Part shown: piece after piece, positions 35,859-43,926 of the stretch | How positions within the stretch are numbered: position 1 is the first letter of the stretch | Layout: the number at the start of each line of letters is the position of its first letter | Assembly (NCBI RefSeq): GCF_013362815.1 | Contig: NZ_JABFVK010000001.1 | Coordinates: forward strand, 124,001-188,000 | Source: Hamadaea sp. | GTDB lineage: Bacteria > Actinomycetota > Actinomycetes > Mycobacteriales > Micromonosporaceae | Direction: 5' to 3' | Length of the DNA: 64,000 nucleotides | Notes under the pieces: model-generated | Seen by the model: the letters and a program-made list of their open reading frames with translations, nothing else | Told to the model about the DNA's origin: nothing | Databases searched by the model: none | Made by a program: the position numbers and the translations under genes

Positions 35859-35938
35859 TCATGCTGTCACGGAGTTGATCAGTGCGCCCGGGACACGACA
35901 CGCCGGTCGATCAAGACCACAAGTTCATGATCAACGGG
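35855..35938 (-). repeat. TGATCA-type intergenic repeat, solo copy C
   Basis: Read on the minus strand: CCCGTTGATCATGAACTTG, then CCGGCGTGTCGTGTCC, then TGATCAACTCCG and a second TGATCAACT 20 bp on. It matches copy D at 46166-46251 almost throughout and copies B/B' at all conserved blocks, but it has no gene beside it. Both flanking genes end in its boundary TGATCA motifs. Confidence 0.9.
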
Positions 35939-36851
35939 AAAGGGCGCCGAGGTCGACGGTGACGTGGATAGCGCCGTCGACCAACGGGCGCGTGGGACGG
36001 TCGACGGCCGGATGGGTCGGGCGGTCCACGACGGCGCGCTCGACGGTGACACCGCCAGTGCGGGAGACGAGACCGCGGGAGGCAAGACCGCGGGAGGCCA
36101 GACCGGAGCGGGAGGCCGCCACGGGGCGGAGGACGGGGCGGCGAACGATCGCCCGGCCCATCGGCGGCAGCTTGACCGCCGGCAGCCCGGCGATCGCGGG
36201 CAGGTCAGCGACAGCAGGCAGGTCGGCGGGCAGTGCGACGACGACCGGCCGGACGAAGGGCTGCCCCGGCCGTGTCCGGGCCACCACGATGGGGGCCGCC
36301 GGCTCGGCGGCTCGACGCGGGGGCGTGACCGCCACCGGGCGCTCCGCCGGCGGCTTCGCGAGATTCGCCCGCTCCGCTACGCGTACCCGTTGAGGCTGAG
36401 CGAGGACGGCGGTCTTGTGTGGACGGGTCTGGGTCCGGGCCGGCTCGACCTGGAGCGGCAGCGGGGCCTGGCCGTGCGCACGGACCTTGACCGGCGCAGG
36501 CCCGGCAGGCTCGGTGAGCAGTACGCCGGCGGGCTCGCGGAAGGTCGGCGCGAGATCGTCGAGACCGGTACGCATCACGACGAAGGTAGGCAGCGAAGTG
36601 AGCCCGACCATCGCGGCGACGAGCAGGCCGAACCGGCCTTGACCACCACGGAGCGCGGCCCGGATGCGCTGGCCCACCACGGTCGGCAGGTACGCCTCCG
36701 CGGCCTCGTCCTCGGCGTCGGGCTCGTCGGCTGAGCTGGGGGCGGTCGGGGCGGGCCAGCGCCGATCGCTGCTCCGGGGCTGCTTGTGGCGGCTGGACTC
36801 GAGAACGGAATCCAGGAAGCTCTCGGAGGTCGATTCCGCATCCTGCGCCAT
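35931..36851 (-). CDS. Low-complexity single-pass membrane protein
   Basis: A 306-aa protein of unknown function. An acidic start (MAQDAESTSESFLDSVLES) and a charged linker are followed by one hydrophobic helix near residue 80 (GLLVAAMVGLTSLPTFVVM). The rest is an Ala, Pro, Arg, Val-rich region with repeats such as RGLASRGLVSR and DRPTHPAVDRPTRPLVD. ATG 36851 has GGAGG five bases upstream. The stop codon is the TGA of TGATCA in repeat C. The C-terminus reads smoothly into the repeat flank (GALSR), so it may be a repeat-fashioned end. Confidence 0.55.
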   Translation of the reverse strand: MAQDAESTSESFLDSVLESSRHKQPRSSDRRWPAPTAPSSADEPDAEDEAAEAYLPTVVGQRIRAALRGGQGRFGLLVAAMVGLTSLPTFVVMRTGLDDLAPTFREPAGVLLTEPAGPAPVKVRAHGQAPLPLQVEPARTQTRPHKTAVLAQPQRVRVAERANLAKPPAERPVAVTPPRRAAEPAAPIVVARTRPGQPFVRPVVVALPADLPAVADLPAIAGLPAVKLPPMGRAIVRRPVLRPVAASRSGLASRGLASRGLVSRTGGVTVERAVVDRPTHPAVDRPTRPLVDGAIHVTVDLGALSR

Positions 36852-37186
36852 GAAGGCCTCCAAACCTCAAATCCCGGGGAATTTCCACAGAATGCCGCAT
36901 AGCGCCATAGAAACCGCGGATTCCACGCCGAAGTCGGGTGGACTAAAGCGACACTGGGTATTAGTGAGGGCATAAGCGGCCGCATGATCTCGGCCACGCT
37001 GTGAGCGCGGCCACGGATGCGGCAGGATATGGGGGTAAGGCGGCAACGGTGCCGCGGGTCTTCCGTGACTGCACCTGCCGGCGAACTCCCGTCGCGCGAC
37101 AGCCCCCACCTGGGCGAGGCGCGACGCCGAACCGCTCTGCGGCAGGCCAACCCCGCCGCCGAGCACATAAGAACAGGGAGATACGG
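36852..37186. other. 335-bp leader region of the E1a-E1b-E2 operon
   Basis: No credible gene. A weak TGGACT (36939-36944) with TATTAG (36959-36964) is spaced only 14 bp and is not a convincing promoter. Several GGCC/GCGGCC words could fold, but no riboswitch pattern is recognised. A reading frame opening at 37001 enters the E1a gene in frame but lacks family similarity, and GGGAG before ATG 37187 marks the real start. Confidence 0.5.
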
Positions 37187-38335
37187 ATGACCAAGGGCGC
37201 AACCGCCCCGCGCCGTTCCGGCGGCAGCCGGGGCAGCGGTGGCACTCCCCCGGAGCCCGACTACGTACAGCTGCTCACCCCCGATGGCGAGCGGGTGAGC
37301 CACCCCGACTACTCGGTCGACTTCTCTGACGAGGAGCTGCGCGGGCTCTACCGCGACCTCGTCACCGTCCGCAAGCTGGACGCTGAGGCCACCGCCCTGC
37401 AGCGGCAGGGTGAGCTGGGCATCTGGGCGAGCCTGCTCGGGCAGGAGGCGGCTCAGGTCGGTTCGGGGCGCGCGCTGCGCAGCCAGGACATGGCCTTCCC
37501 GACTTATCGCGAACACGGCGTGCTCTACTGCCGGGGCATCGACCCGATCATGCCGCTGAGCTTGTTCCGCGGCGTCGACCAGGGCGGCTGGGACCCGGTG
37601 GCGAACAAGTTCAACCTCTACACCATCGTCATCGGCGCGCAGACTCTGCACGCGACCGGTTACGCGATGGGGATCGCGAAGGACGGCAAGGTCGGCACCG
37701 ACGACGGTGAGGCCGTCATCGCGTACTTCGGCGACGGTGCGACCAGCCAGGGCGACGTCAACGAGGCCTTCATCTGGTCCTCGGTCTTCCACGCCCCGGT
37801 CGTCTTCTTCTGCCAGAACAACCAGTACGCCATCAGCGAGCCGCTGGAGCGCCAGACCCGGATTCCGCTGTTCCAGCGCGCGGCCGGCTTCGGCTTCCCC
37901 GGCGTACGCGTCGACGGCAACGACGTGCTGGCCTGCTACGCGGTCACCCGTGCGGCGCTGGACAACGCGCGACTGGGCCAGGGCCCGACGCTGATCGAGG
38001 CGTACACCTATCGGATGGGTGCCCACACCACCTCGGACGACCCCACTCGCTACCGGGTCTCCTCCGAAGTGGAGGCTTGGCAGGCCAAGGACCCGATCGC
38101 CCGCGTACGCGCCCTGCTCACGCGCGAGCAGATCGCCTCCGACGACTTCTTCGACGCCGTCGACGCCGATGCGAAGGCCGAGGCGGTGCGGTTGCGGGAA
38201 CGGGTGCTGAACATGCCCGATCCCGACCCCAGCCAGATCTTCGAGAACGTCTACGTCGAGGGTTCACCGCTGGTCGACGCCGAGCGCAAGCAGTTCGAGG
38301 CGTACGCCGCGTCGTTCGAGGGAGGTGCTCACTGA
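37187..38335 (+). CDS. bkdA: 2-oxoacid dehydrogenase E1 alpha subunit (branched-chain/pyruvate type)
   Basis: Thiamine-diphosphate subunit that decarboxylates the 2-oxoacid. The ThDP/Mg motif GDGATSQGDVNEAFIWSSVF...NN is complete, and the phosphorylation-loop-like YRMGAHTTSDDPTRYR is present. The family opening QLLTPDGERV and IWASLLGQEAAQVG also match. 382 aa. ATG 37187 follows GGGAG. Its stop overlaps the E1b start (TGATG). The three-gene order without E3 and the sequence type match the actinobacterial bkdABC/pdhABC system, which mainly handles branched-chain oxoacids and supplies primers for branched fatty acids; substrate is inferred. Confidence 0.92.
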   Translation: MTKGATAPRRSGGSRGSGGTPPEPDYVQLLTPDGERVSHPDYSVDFSDEELRGLYRDLVTVRKLDAEATALQRQGELGIWASLLGQEAAQVGSGRALRSQDMAFPTYREHGVLYCRGIDPIMPLSLFRGVDQGGWDPVANKFNLYTIVIGAQTLHATGYAMGIAKDGKVGTDDGEAVIAYFGDGATSQGDVNEAFIWSSVFHAPVVFFCQNNQYAISEPLERQTRIPLFQRAAGFGFPGVRVDGNDVLACYAVTRAALDNARLGQGPTLIEAYTYRMGAHTTSDDPTRYRVSSEVEAWQAKDPIARVRALLTREQIASDDFFDAVDADAKAEAVRLRERVLNMPDPDPSQIFENVYVEGSPLVDAERKQFEAYAASFEGGAH

Positions 38336-39324
38336 TGGCAGTCGAGACTCTGACCTTGGGCAAGGCGCTCAACACCGGCCTGCGTCGCGCCATGGAGCGT
38401 GACGACAAGGTCATCCTGATGGGTGAGGACATCGGCAAGCTGGGCGGCGTCTTCCGGATCACCGACGGCCTGCAGAAGGACTTCGGCGAGGAACGCGTCA
38501 TCGACACCCCGCTCGCCGAGTCCGGCATCATCGGCACCGCGATCGGCCTGGCCCTGCGCGGCTACCGGCCGGTCTGCGAGATCCAGTTCGACGGGTTCGT
38601 CTACCCGGCGTACGACCAGATCGTGTCGCAGGTGGCGAAGTTCCGCTACCGCTCGCGGGGCCACGTCAAGCTGCCGATGGTCATCCGCATCCCGTTCGGT
38701 GGTGGCATCGGCGCGGTCGAGCACCACAGCGAGTCGCCTGAGGCGTACTTCTCGCACACCGCCGGTCTCAAGGTGGTCGCGTGCTCCAACCCGGAGGACG
38801 CGTACTTCATGATCCAGCAGGCGATCGCGTCCGAGGACCCGATCATCTTCCTGGAGCCCAAGCGCCGGTACTGGGAGAAGGGTGCCGTCGACACCGCGCT
38901 CGGTCTCGACGCCGTCACCCCGCTGCACTCCAGCCGCGTGGTCCGGTCCGGCGCCGACGCCACCGTGGTCGCGTACGGCCCGATGGTCAAGACCGCGCTC
39001 GACGCGGCCACCGCGGCTCAGGAAGACGGGCGATCGCTCGAGGTCATCGACCTTCGCTCGCTCTCGCCGATGGACCTGGCTCCGGTTTTCGATTCGGTAC
39101 GCCGGACGGGGCGACTCATCGTCGTGCACGAAGCGCCGGGGAACCTGGGGATGGGCTCGGAGATCGCCGCCCGGGTGACCGAGGAGTGCTTCTACTCCCT
39201 GGAAGCGCCCGTCCTGCGGGTCGCCGGGTACAACACCCCATACCCGGCCTCGCGCCTGGAGGAGGAGTACCTGCCCGACCTGGACCGCGTCCTCGACGCC
39301 GTCGACCGCTCGTTCGGGTGGTGA
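38335..39324 (+). CDS. bkdB: 2-oxoacid dehydrogenase E1 beta subunit
   Basis: Second half of the E1 heterotetramer (329 aa). Conserved pieces are LGKALNTGLRRAMERDDKVILMGEDIG, the ThDP contact region DTPLAESGIIGTAIGLAL, EIQFDGFVYPAYDQIVSQVA, GGGIGAVEHHSESPEAYF and the C-terminal domain with IDLRSLSPMD and VHEAPGNLG. The start ATG overlaps the E1a stop by one base, with GGGAGG upstream. Translationally coupled to both neighbours; acts with E1a to hand the acyl group to the lipoyl arm of E2. Confidence 0.94.
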   Translation: MAVETLTLGKALNTGLRRAMERDDKVILMGEDIGKLGGVFRITDGLQKDFGEERVIDTPLAESGIIGTAIGLALRGYRPVCEIQFDGFVYPAYDQIVSQVAKFRYRSRGHVKLPMVIRIPFGGGIGAVEHHSESPEAYFSHTAGLKVVACSNPEDAYFMIQQAIASEDPIIFLEPKRRYWEKGAVDTALGLDAVTPLHSSRVVRSGADATVVAYGPMVKTALDAATAAQEDGRSLEVIDLRSLSPMDLAPVFDSVRRTGRLIVVHEAPGNLGMGSEIAARVTEECFYSLEAPVLRVAGYNTPYPASRLEEEYLPDLDRVLDAVDRSFGW

Positions 39325-39328
39325 ACCG

Positions 39329-40687
39329 ATGAGCGTCAAGGAATTCAACCTGCCCGACCTCGGTGAGGGTCTGACCGAGGGCGAGATCCTGAAGTGGCTG
39401 GTCAACGTCGGTGACGTGATCGAGCTCAACCAGCCGATCGTGGAGGTCGAGACGGCGAAGGCGGCCGTCGAGATCCCCGCGAAGTGGGCCGGCAAGGTCG
39501 TCGAGATCCACCATCCGGAAGGGACGGTCGTGGAGGTCGGTTCGCCGATCATCGCGATCGACACCGACCCGTCCGGCTCCTCCGCGTCCGCGTCCGCCCC
39601 CGCTCCCGCTTCGGCCCAGGCCGATCCGGACGCGGGGCTTATCGGCGGGCCTGCGCCGGGTGGGCGCACTGCGGTGCTCGTCGGCTACGGGCCGCGCACG
39701 ACGGAGGCGAAGCGGCGTCCGCGGGTTTCCTCTGCGCCGGCTGCGCCGGCGGAAAAGGTGCCGGCTCCGACGGCTCCTGTTGCCGTTGAAAAGCCCGCGG
39801 CGCCCGTCAACGGCGGCGCTTCGGTGCTGGCCAAGCCGCCGGTCCGCAAGCTGGCCCGCGACCTCGGCGTCGACCTGACGACGATCGCGGGCACCGGTCC
39901 GCAGGGTTCCATCACGCGCTCCGACATCGAGGCGGCCCGGTCCACCCCGGCCGCCCCGGCGCGCGTCGTAGCCGGCTCGCTCGAACGAGAGCAGCGGATT
40001 CCCGTCAAGGGCGTACGCAAGCTGACGGCGGCCAACATGGTGGCGTCGGCCTTCACCGCACCGCATGTCACGGAGTTCCTGACCGTCGACATGACCCGGT
40101 CGATGAAGGCCCTGGACCGGTTGCGTGCCCAGCGCGACTGGCGCGACGTACGCATCTCGCCGCTGCTCATGGTGGCGAAGGCGGTCCTGCTCGCGGTCCA
40201 GCGGCACCCGATGGTCAACTCGACGTGGGACGAGGCCGCCCAGGAGATCGTGGTGAAGAACTACGTGAACCTCGGCATCGCCGCCGCCACCGAGCGGGGC
40301 CTGATCGTGCCCAACATCGCCGACGCTCAGGCGCTCTCGCTGCGCGAGCTGGCGGACGCGATGACCGACCTGGTGGCGGTGGCGAAGTCAGGTAAGACGC
40401 CGCCCGCCGCGATGACCGGGGGCACCTTCACCATCACCAACGTCGGCGTGTTCGGCATCGACACCGGTACGCCCATCCTGCCCCCCGGCGAAGCGGCGAT
40501 CCTCGCCTTCGGTGCCGTACGCGAGCAGCCGTGGGCGTACAAGGGGAAGGTCAAGCTGCGTCAGGTGACGACGCTCGGCCTCTCCTTCGACCACCGCATC
40601 ATCGACGGGGAACTCGGTTCGCGCTTCCTCGCCGACGTCGGCGCGTTCCTGTCGGACCCCGAGGCCGCCCTGCTCGCCTGGGGCTAA
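39329..40687 (+). CDS. bkdC: Dihydrolipoamide acyltransferase (E2)
   Basis: Core of the complex, 452 aa. One lipoyl domain (residues 1-80; Lys in VETAKAAVEIP carries lipoate), then an Ala/Pro-rich linker, E3/E1-binding domain (VRKLARDLGVDLTTIAGTGPQG), second linker and catalytic domain (KGVRKLTAANMVASAFTAPH to the end). The active-site His-Asp motif is in LSFDHRIIDGELG. Start ATG lies 2 bp after the E1b stop. The E3 gene (lpd) is absent, as is common; it must be supplied elsewhere. The message probably ends at the long hairpin 40717-40768. Confidence 0.95.
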   Translation: MSVKEFNLPDLGEGLTEGEILKWLVNVGDVIELNQPIVEVETAKAAVEIPAKWAGKVVEIHHPEGTVVEVGSPIIAIDTDPSGSSASASAPAPASAQADPDAGLIGGPAPGGRTAVLVGYGPRTTEAKRRPRVSSAPAAPAEKVPAPTAPVAVEKPAAPVNGGASVLAKPPVRKLARDLGVDLTTIAGTGPQGSITRSDIEAARSTPAAPARVVAGSLEREQRIPVKGVRKLTAANMVASAFTAPHVTEFLTVDMTRSMKALDRLRAQRDWRDVRISPLLMVAKAVLLAVQRHPMVNSTWDEAAQEIVVKNYVNLGIAAATERGLIVPNIADAQALSLRELADAMTDLVAVAKSGKTPPAAMTGGTFTITNVGVFGIDTGTPILPPGEAAILAFGAVREQPWAYKGKVKLRQVTTLGLSFDHRIIDGELGSRFLADVGAFLSDPEAALLAWG

Positions 40688-40716
40688 TCCCACGCCAGCG
40701 GCGGCGCGGATCCGCT

Positions 40717-40768
40717 TGATCAGCGGAGTTTTTGTGGGGTTATGGCCCCGCAAAAACTCCGCTGATCA
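40717..40768. repeat. TGATCA-ended 52-bp hairpin, copy E
   Basis: TGATCAGCGGAGTTTTTG... pairs with ...CAAAAACTCCGCTGATCA, 23-bp arms with one T/G mismatch, loop TTATGG. It is homologous, in inverted orientation, to copy E' (about four fifths identical over 52 bp, sharing GGGGTTATG). It may also terminate transcription from both sides. Confidence 0.92.
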
Positions 40769-41707
40769 TGTCAGTACCCGAATTCCGGGGCGGATGCCGG
40801 CTCGGAGGCGCTCCACATAGGCGCGCTCGATCTCGGCCAGCACCGAATGAGGCGACTCGCGGATCTGCTTCGGCGTGAAGTGCAGGACCAAGATCCCGGC
40901 TGCGGCCAATCTGTTGTGATGGCGCAGGGTTGCTTCCCAGCCGGGCGCGCTGAGATGGAACTCGCGCGAGTCCACCTCCAGCGCGATCCCCACCTCTTCC
41001 AGGTAGCCGTCCGGCGTCGGCAACGGACCGCCGGAACCGTCCGCCAGCTGGGGATTCCACCGGATGGTCGGCAGCAGCAGACTGTTCTTGGCGAGCGTAC
41101 GGAGTTCGGCCTCCGGTGCCGAGCGAACGCCGTCCGCCACCTCGTCGAGCACCGCTCGAAGGGCTGCCGTTCCGTTGCGACGTGCCAGTTCAAGTTCTAT
41201 CTGCAACGAGGTCAAGGACGTGATCTCGTTCTGAATGGCTTCGGCCACCACTGCGCGGATTGTGCGGACGTCGTAGCCGGTACGCATTCCGTCGATGACG
41301 GCTCGAGCGGGCGAGCAGACTCGAACACACCCCGCATACGGCCAATATGTCGGATCGAGCCGATCCGTGCGGTGGATCTCGACCCGGGGTACGCGTGCCA
41401 ACCGGCGTTGTTCTGGCAGGAGCACATGCACGACCGGTTCCCGTGGTGCGTACCGGAAGCCATGGATCTCCAACGCGCTCAGCCCGGCAAGTTGTGCCCT
41501 GTCACCGGCGTAGAGCCCGGCTGCGATGAACTGCTGGCGGCGAGTCAACGTGCCGGAGAACGCGGCGACGATCCGAGGCAGTACCCGCTGCCAAGTCCCA
41601 CGCCGAATCCGCCAACGAATGGCTTCCTTGGTGAAGCCGACTTCGCGGAGCTGGCTGTCGGTGGCGATCTTCTCCTGCCGGAGAAGTAGCTTCGCTAAAG
41701 CGTCCAC
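40766..41707 (-). CDS. AbiEi-type winged-helix + DUF559-like protein (copy 3)
   Basis: A 313-aa protein, more distant from copies 1 and 2. The N-terminal winged helix (LRQEKIATDSQLREVGFTKEAIRWRI, RVLPRIVAAF) is followed by VHVLLPEQRRLARVPRVEIHRT and the conserved ARAVIDGM block. The C-terminal nuclease-like fold has GIALEVDSREFHLSAPGWEATLRHHNRLAAAGILVLHFTPKQI, keeping E-x-D and the Arg/His-rich helix. GTG 41707 is the best start; longer starts fall in the repeat. The TGA stop is part of the TGATCA end of hairpin E. Nuclease or DNA-binding role inferred. Confidence 0.7.
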   Translation of the reverse strand: MDALAKLLLRQEKIATDSQLREVGFTKEAIRWRIRRGTWQRVLPRIVAAFSGTLTRRQQFIAAGLYAGDRAQLAGLSALEIHGFRYAPREPVVHVLLPEQRRLARVPRVEIHRTDRLDPTYWPYAGCVRVCSPARAVIDGMRTGYDVRTIRAVVAEAIQNEITSLTSLQIELELARRNGTAALRAVLDEVADGVRSAPEAELRTLAKNSLLLPTIRWNPQLADGSGGPLPTPDGYLEEVGIALEVDSREFHLSAPGWEATLRHHNRLAAAGILVLHFTPKQIRESPHSVLAEIERAYVERLRAGIRPGIRVLT

Positions 41708-41763
41708 AGGACAATCCAATGCCGGAACGAACCGCATGGGATAGCCCTGTGGATGGAGCCGCA

Positions 41764-41815
41764 TGATCAGCGGAAGTTCTGAGGTGTCATAACCCCTCAA
41801 GATCTCCGCTGATCA
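41764..41815. repeat. TGATCA-ended 52-bp hairpin, copy E' (inverted)
   Basis: TGATCAGCGGAAGTTCTGAGG ... CTCAAGATCTCCGCTGATCA with loop region CATAACCC (plus strand). The inner part of the stem is more decayed than in copy E. The TGA stop of the htdX gene (41813-41815) is inside its end. Confidence 0.88.
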
Positions 41816-42580
41816 TGAGAACTCGACGAATACGTTCGCCCGTTCGCTGGAGCGGACCTCGGCGGCAGCCGAGGTGGAGCGAAGCGAGGCCGACCGGCCG
41901 AGCAGGATAGGCGCGCGAAAGCGAGCCGTAACCGCGGAAGCGGAAGGCCGCGTAGCGGCAAGAACACGCGCAAGCGTGTACATGCCATGAGCGATAGGGC
42001 GCGAGAAGCCGAAGGCGCGAGCGCCCAGAAGCGAAGTGTGAATGGGGTTGTAGTCGCCGGAAACGGCGGCGTACCGCCGTCCCGCGTCAGCGGGAAACCG
42101 GAGGACCGCCGAAGGCGGCCCGTCCAAAGTCTCCTCCGGCGAGGCCGGAAGCTCAGAAGGAGCACCCCGCCGCAGATAGGTCGACGTCTCCTCCCACACC
42201 AACACACCATCTAGCGAAGCGCTGGTGACGACGTCGAACTGCCGCCCCCGCCGATGCGGCCGCAGATCCCGCGCGACGACCGAGAAGTCGAGCGAAGCGC
42301 CGAGCGGCAGCAGACCATGCACCCGAAAAGAGTTGGCGACGTGCACCAGTCCGACCACCGGAAACGGGAAGTCGCCGCCCGACATCAGCCGCATCGTCGG
42401 ACCGAACGCCATGATGTGCGGATAAGTGGCGGGCAAAGAGGAGCGCAGGGGAAATCCGCATACCGCGTTGTAGTCAGCAACCGCAGCGACCGACGACGAG
42501 GCGGTAAAGCTCACCACAGTGGACGGCAGCACCGCCGGTCGCGGCCGGGGGATCAGCGACAACGCCGCACGCGCCAGCAT
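41813..42580 (-). CDS. htdX: MaoC-like 3-hydroxyacyl-thioester dehydratase (HtdX-like)
   Basis: Double-hotdog dehydratase of 255 aa. The C-terminal hotdog holds the hydratase motif YAAVSGDYNPIHTSLLGARAFGFSRPIAHGMY with catalytic Asp and His. The N-terminal half (YNAVCGFPLRSSLPATYPHIMAF, PVVGLVHVANSFRV) is the inactive partner. It starts directly after the fabG4-like stop (TGAATG). The order htdX-fabG4, divergent from fadA2, is that of the mycobacterial Rv0241c-Rv0243 locus (known synteny). It is about 25 residues shorter than its relative, and its stop lies in repeat E', so a small C-terminal loss by insertion is possible. Confidence 0.85.
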   Translation of the reverse strand: MLARAALSLIPRPRPAVLPSTVVSFTASSSVAAVADYNAVCGFPLRSSLPATYPHIMAFGPTMRLMSGGDFPFPVVGLVHVANSFRVHGLLPLGASLDFSVVARDLRPHRRGRQFDVVTSASLDGVLVWEETSTYLRRGAPSELPASPEETLDGPPSAVLRFPADAGRRYAAVSGDYNPIHTSLLGARAFGFSRPIAHGMYTLARVLAATRPSASAVTARFRAPILLGRSASLRSTSAAAEVRSSERANVFVEFS

Positions 42581-43879
42581 TCAGGCCCCAAGCATCTGCT
42601 GGCCGCAGACGCGCAGCACGTTGCCCGTGACGCCGGCCGAGCCGGGTTCGGCGAAGTAGCCGATGGTCTCCGCGACGTCGATCGGGAGACCGGCCTGGGC
42701 CAGCGAGTTCATCCGGCGGCCGCCTTCGCGTACGACCAACGGCAGGTGGGCGGTCATGGCCGTCTCGATGAAGCCGGGCGCGACCGCGTTCACCGTGATG
42801 CCGCGCTCGGCCAGCACCGGGGCCAGCGCGCGGACCCAGCCGGCGACGCCCGCCTTGGAGCTCGCGTAGTTCGTCTGGCCGCGGTTGCCGGACAGGCCCA
42901 CCACCGACGCGACGCCGACGATCCGGCCGCCGGACGGAATCAGGTCCGCCGCGACCAGCGCGTCGGTCACGCGTACCGGTGCGGCGAGGTTCACTGCCAA
43001 GACCTGGTCCCATTGGTCCGGCTTCATGTTGGCCAGCGTCTTGTCCCGCGTGATGCCCGCGTTGTGCACGACCACGTCCACTCGGCCGTGGCGGTCCTTC
43101 AGGTGGTCGACGAGACGCGCGGCCGCGTTCTCCACGGCCAGATCCGACTGGTACGCCGTACCACCGAGCGAGTTGGCGACAGCGGCGAGGGAGTCACCTG
43201 CGCTCGGCACGTCGAGACAGACCACGTGGGCGCCGTTGCGGGCGAGCACCCGGGCGATGTCCGCCCCGATCCCCCGGGCGGCCCCGGTGACCAGGGCGAC
43301 CTTGCCCGCCAGCGTGTCCTGCGACAACGGTCCGACCGGAGCGCCGACGGTCACCACCTGACCATCCACGTACGCGGAGCGCCCGGACAGGAAGAAGTCC
43401 AGCGTGGAGCGCAGGGTTTCCGGCTCCGTGGACTCCGCTGTGCGTACCAGTTGAACGGTTGTGCCGCGACCCGCCTCTTTGGCGAGGCTGCGGGTGAACC
43501 CCTCGACGGCCTGGCGCACCGCGGCGGCCTCGACCGACGAGGCTTCCGCGGGCAGACCGGCCAGCACGACCACGCGACCGGTGGGCGTGAAGCCGCGCGC
43601 GATCGGGTGCACAGCGTCGTAGAGATCGCGCAGGTCTTCGACGGTGGCCAAGGTCGTCGCGTCGAGGATGAGCCCACCCAGCTTGCCGCCCTCGGTGGGA
43701 GCGGGATACCAGCCGCTCACACCCGCCGCGAACCGGCCCTCGCCCGCGACCTGCACCGGGCCGGATAGCGGATGGTCCGCGTCGTAGCGGCGGAGGCGGG
43801 GCGGATTGGGCAGGCCGAGGCGCTTGACCAGGACACTGCCACCGGCGCTGCGTTCGAACGACGCGTATCGGTCCGACAT
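42581..43879 (-). CDS. fabG4: High-molecular-weight 3-oxoacyl reductase (FabG4-like)
   Basis: A 432-aa two-domain reductase. The N-terminal 195 residues are a flavodoxin-like degenerate Rossmann domain (GLILDATTLATVEDLRDLYDAV). The C-terminal SDR domain has the cofactor motif ALVTGAARGIGADIA, HNAG, catalytic Ser in GVASVVGLSGN and YASSK. FabG4 proteins reduce 3-oxoacyl-CoA with NADH. Start ATG 43879 (MSDRYASFE) fits the family; the GTG at 43897 is possible. The shared TetR-type operator lies 24 bp upstream. It is probably co-transcribed with htdX, making consecutive steps with the divergent thiolase. Confidence 0.9.
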   Translation of the reverse strand: MSDRYASFERSAGGSVLVKRLGLPNPPRLRRYDADHPLSGPVQVAGEGRFAAGVSGWYPAPTEGGKLGGLILDATTLATVEDLRDLYDAVHPIARGFTPTGRVVVLAGLPAEASSVEAAAVRQAVEGFTRSLAKEAGRGTTVQLVRTAESTEPETLRSTLDFFLSGRSAYVDGQVVTVGAPVGPLSQDTLAGKVALVTGAARGIGADIARVLARNGAHVVCLDVPSAGDSLAAVANSLGGTAYQSDLAVENAAARLVDHLKDRHGRVDVVVHNAGITRDKTLANMKPDQWDQVLAVNLAAPVRVTDALVAADLIPSGGRIVGVASVVGLSGNRGQTNYASSKAGVAGWVRALAPVLAERGITVNAVAPGFIETAMTAHLPLVVREGGRRMNSLAQAGLPIDVAETIGYFAEPGSAGVTGNVLRVCGQQMLGA

Positions 43880-43903
43880 AGGGTTGACTGTACCCACAAG
43901 ACC

Positions 43904-43915
43904 TACTCGCGAGTA
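43904..43915. promoter_or_regulatory. TACTCGCGAGTA operator at fabG4/fadA2
   Basis: Perfect 12-bp palindrome between divergent fabG4 and fadA2 starts, followed by AGTTAT exactly as at the TetR/SCP2 site (1195-1222). It lies 11 bp before the fadA2 ATG. I infer control by the TetR protein at 556-1188 or a close relative. Confidence 0.7.
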
Positions 43916-43926
43916 AGTTATACCGC

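Larger units (their letters stand above)
40717..41815 (-). mobile_element. Putative mobile unit 3: TGATCA hairpins around an AbiEi/DUF559 gene
   Basis: A 1.1-kb unit bounded by two 52-bp hairpins in inverted orientation, each starting and ending with TGATCA, around one gene of the same general design as copies 1 and 2. The hairpin family differs from the repeats at units 1 and 2, as does the protein subfamily. The unit inserts between the end of bkdC and the end of htdX; the htdX stop codon lies in its boundary. Mobility is inferred. Confidence 0.5.

Noticed and set aside
37001-37186. Longer start for the E1 alpha subunit
   Set aside because: The added residues are Arg/Pro-rich with no similarity to E1 proteins; a good ribosome site precedes ATG 37187.
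40717-40768. Simple terminator for the bkd operon
   Set aside because: It may well terminate transcription, but an inverted homologous copy at 41764-41815 across one gene shows it is also part of a repeat family.
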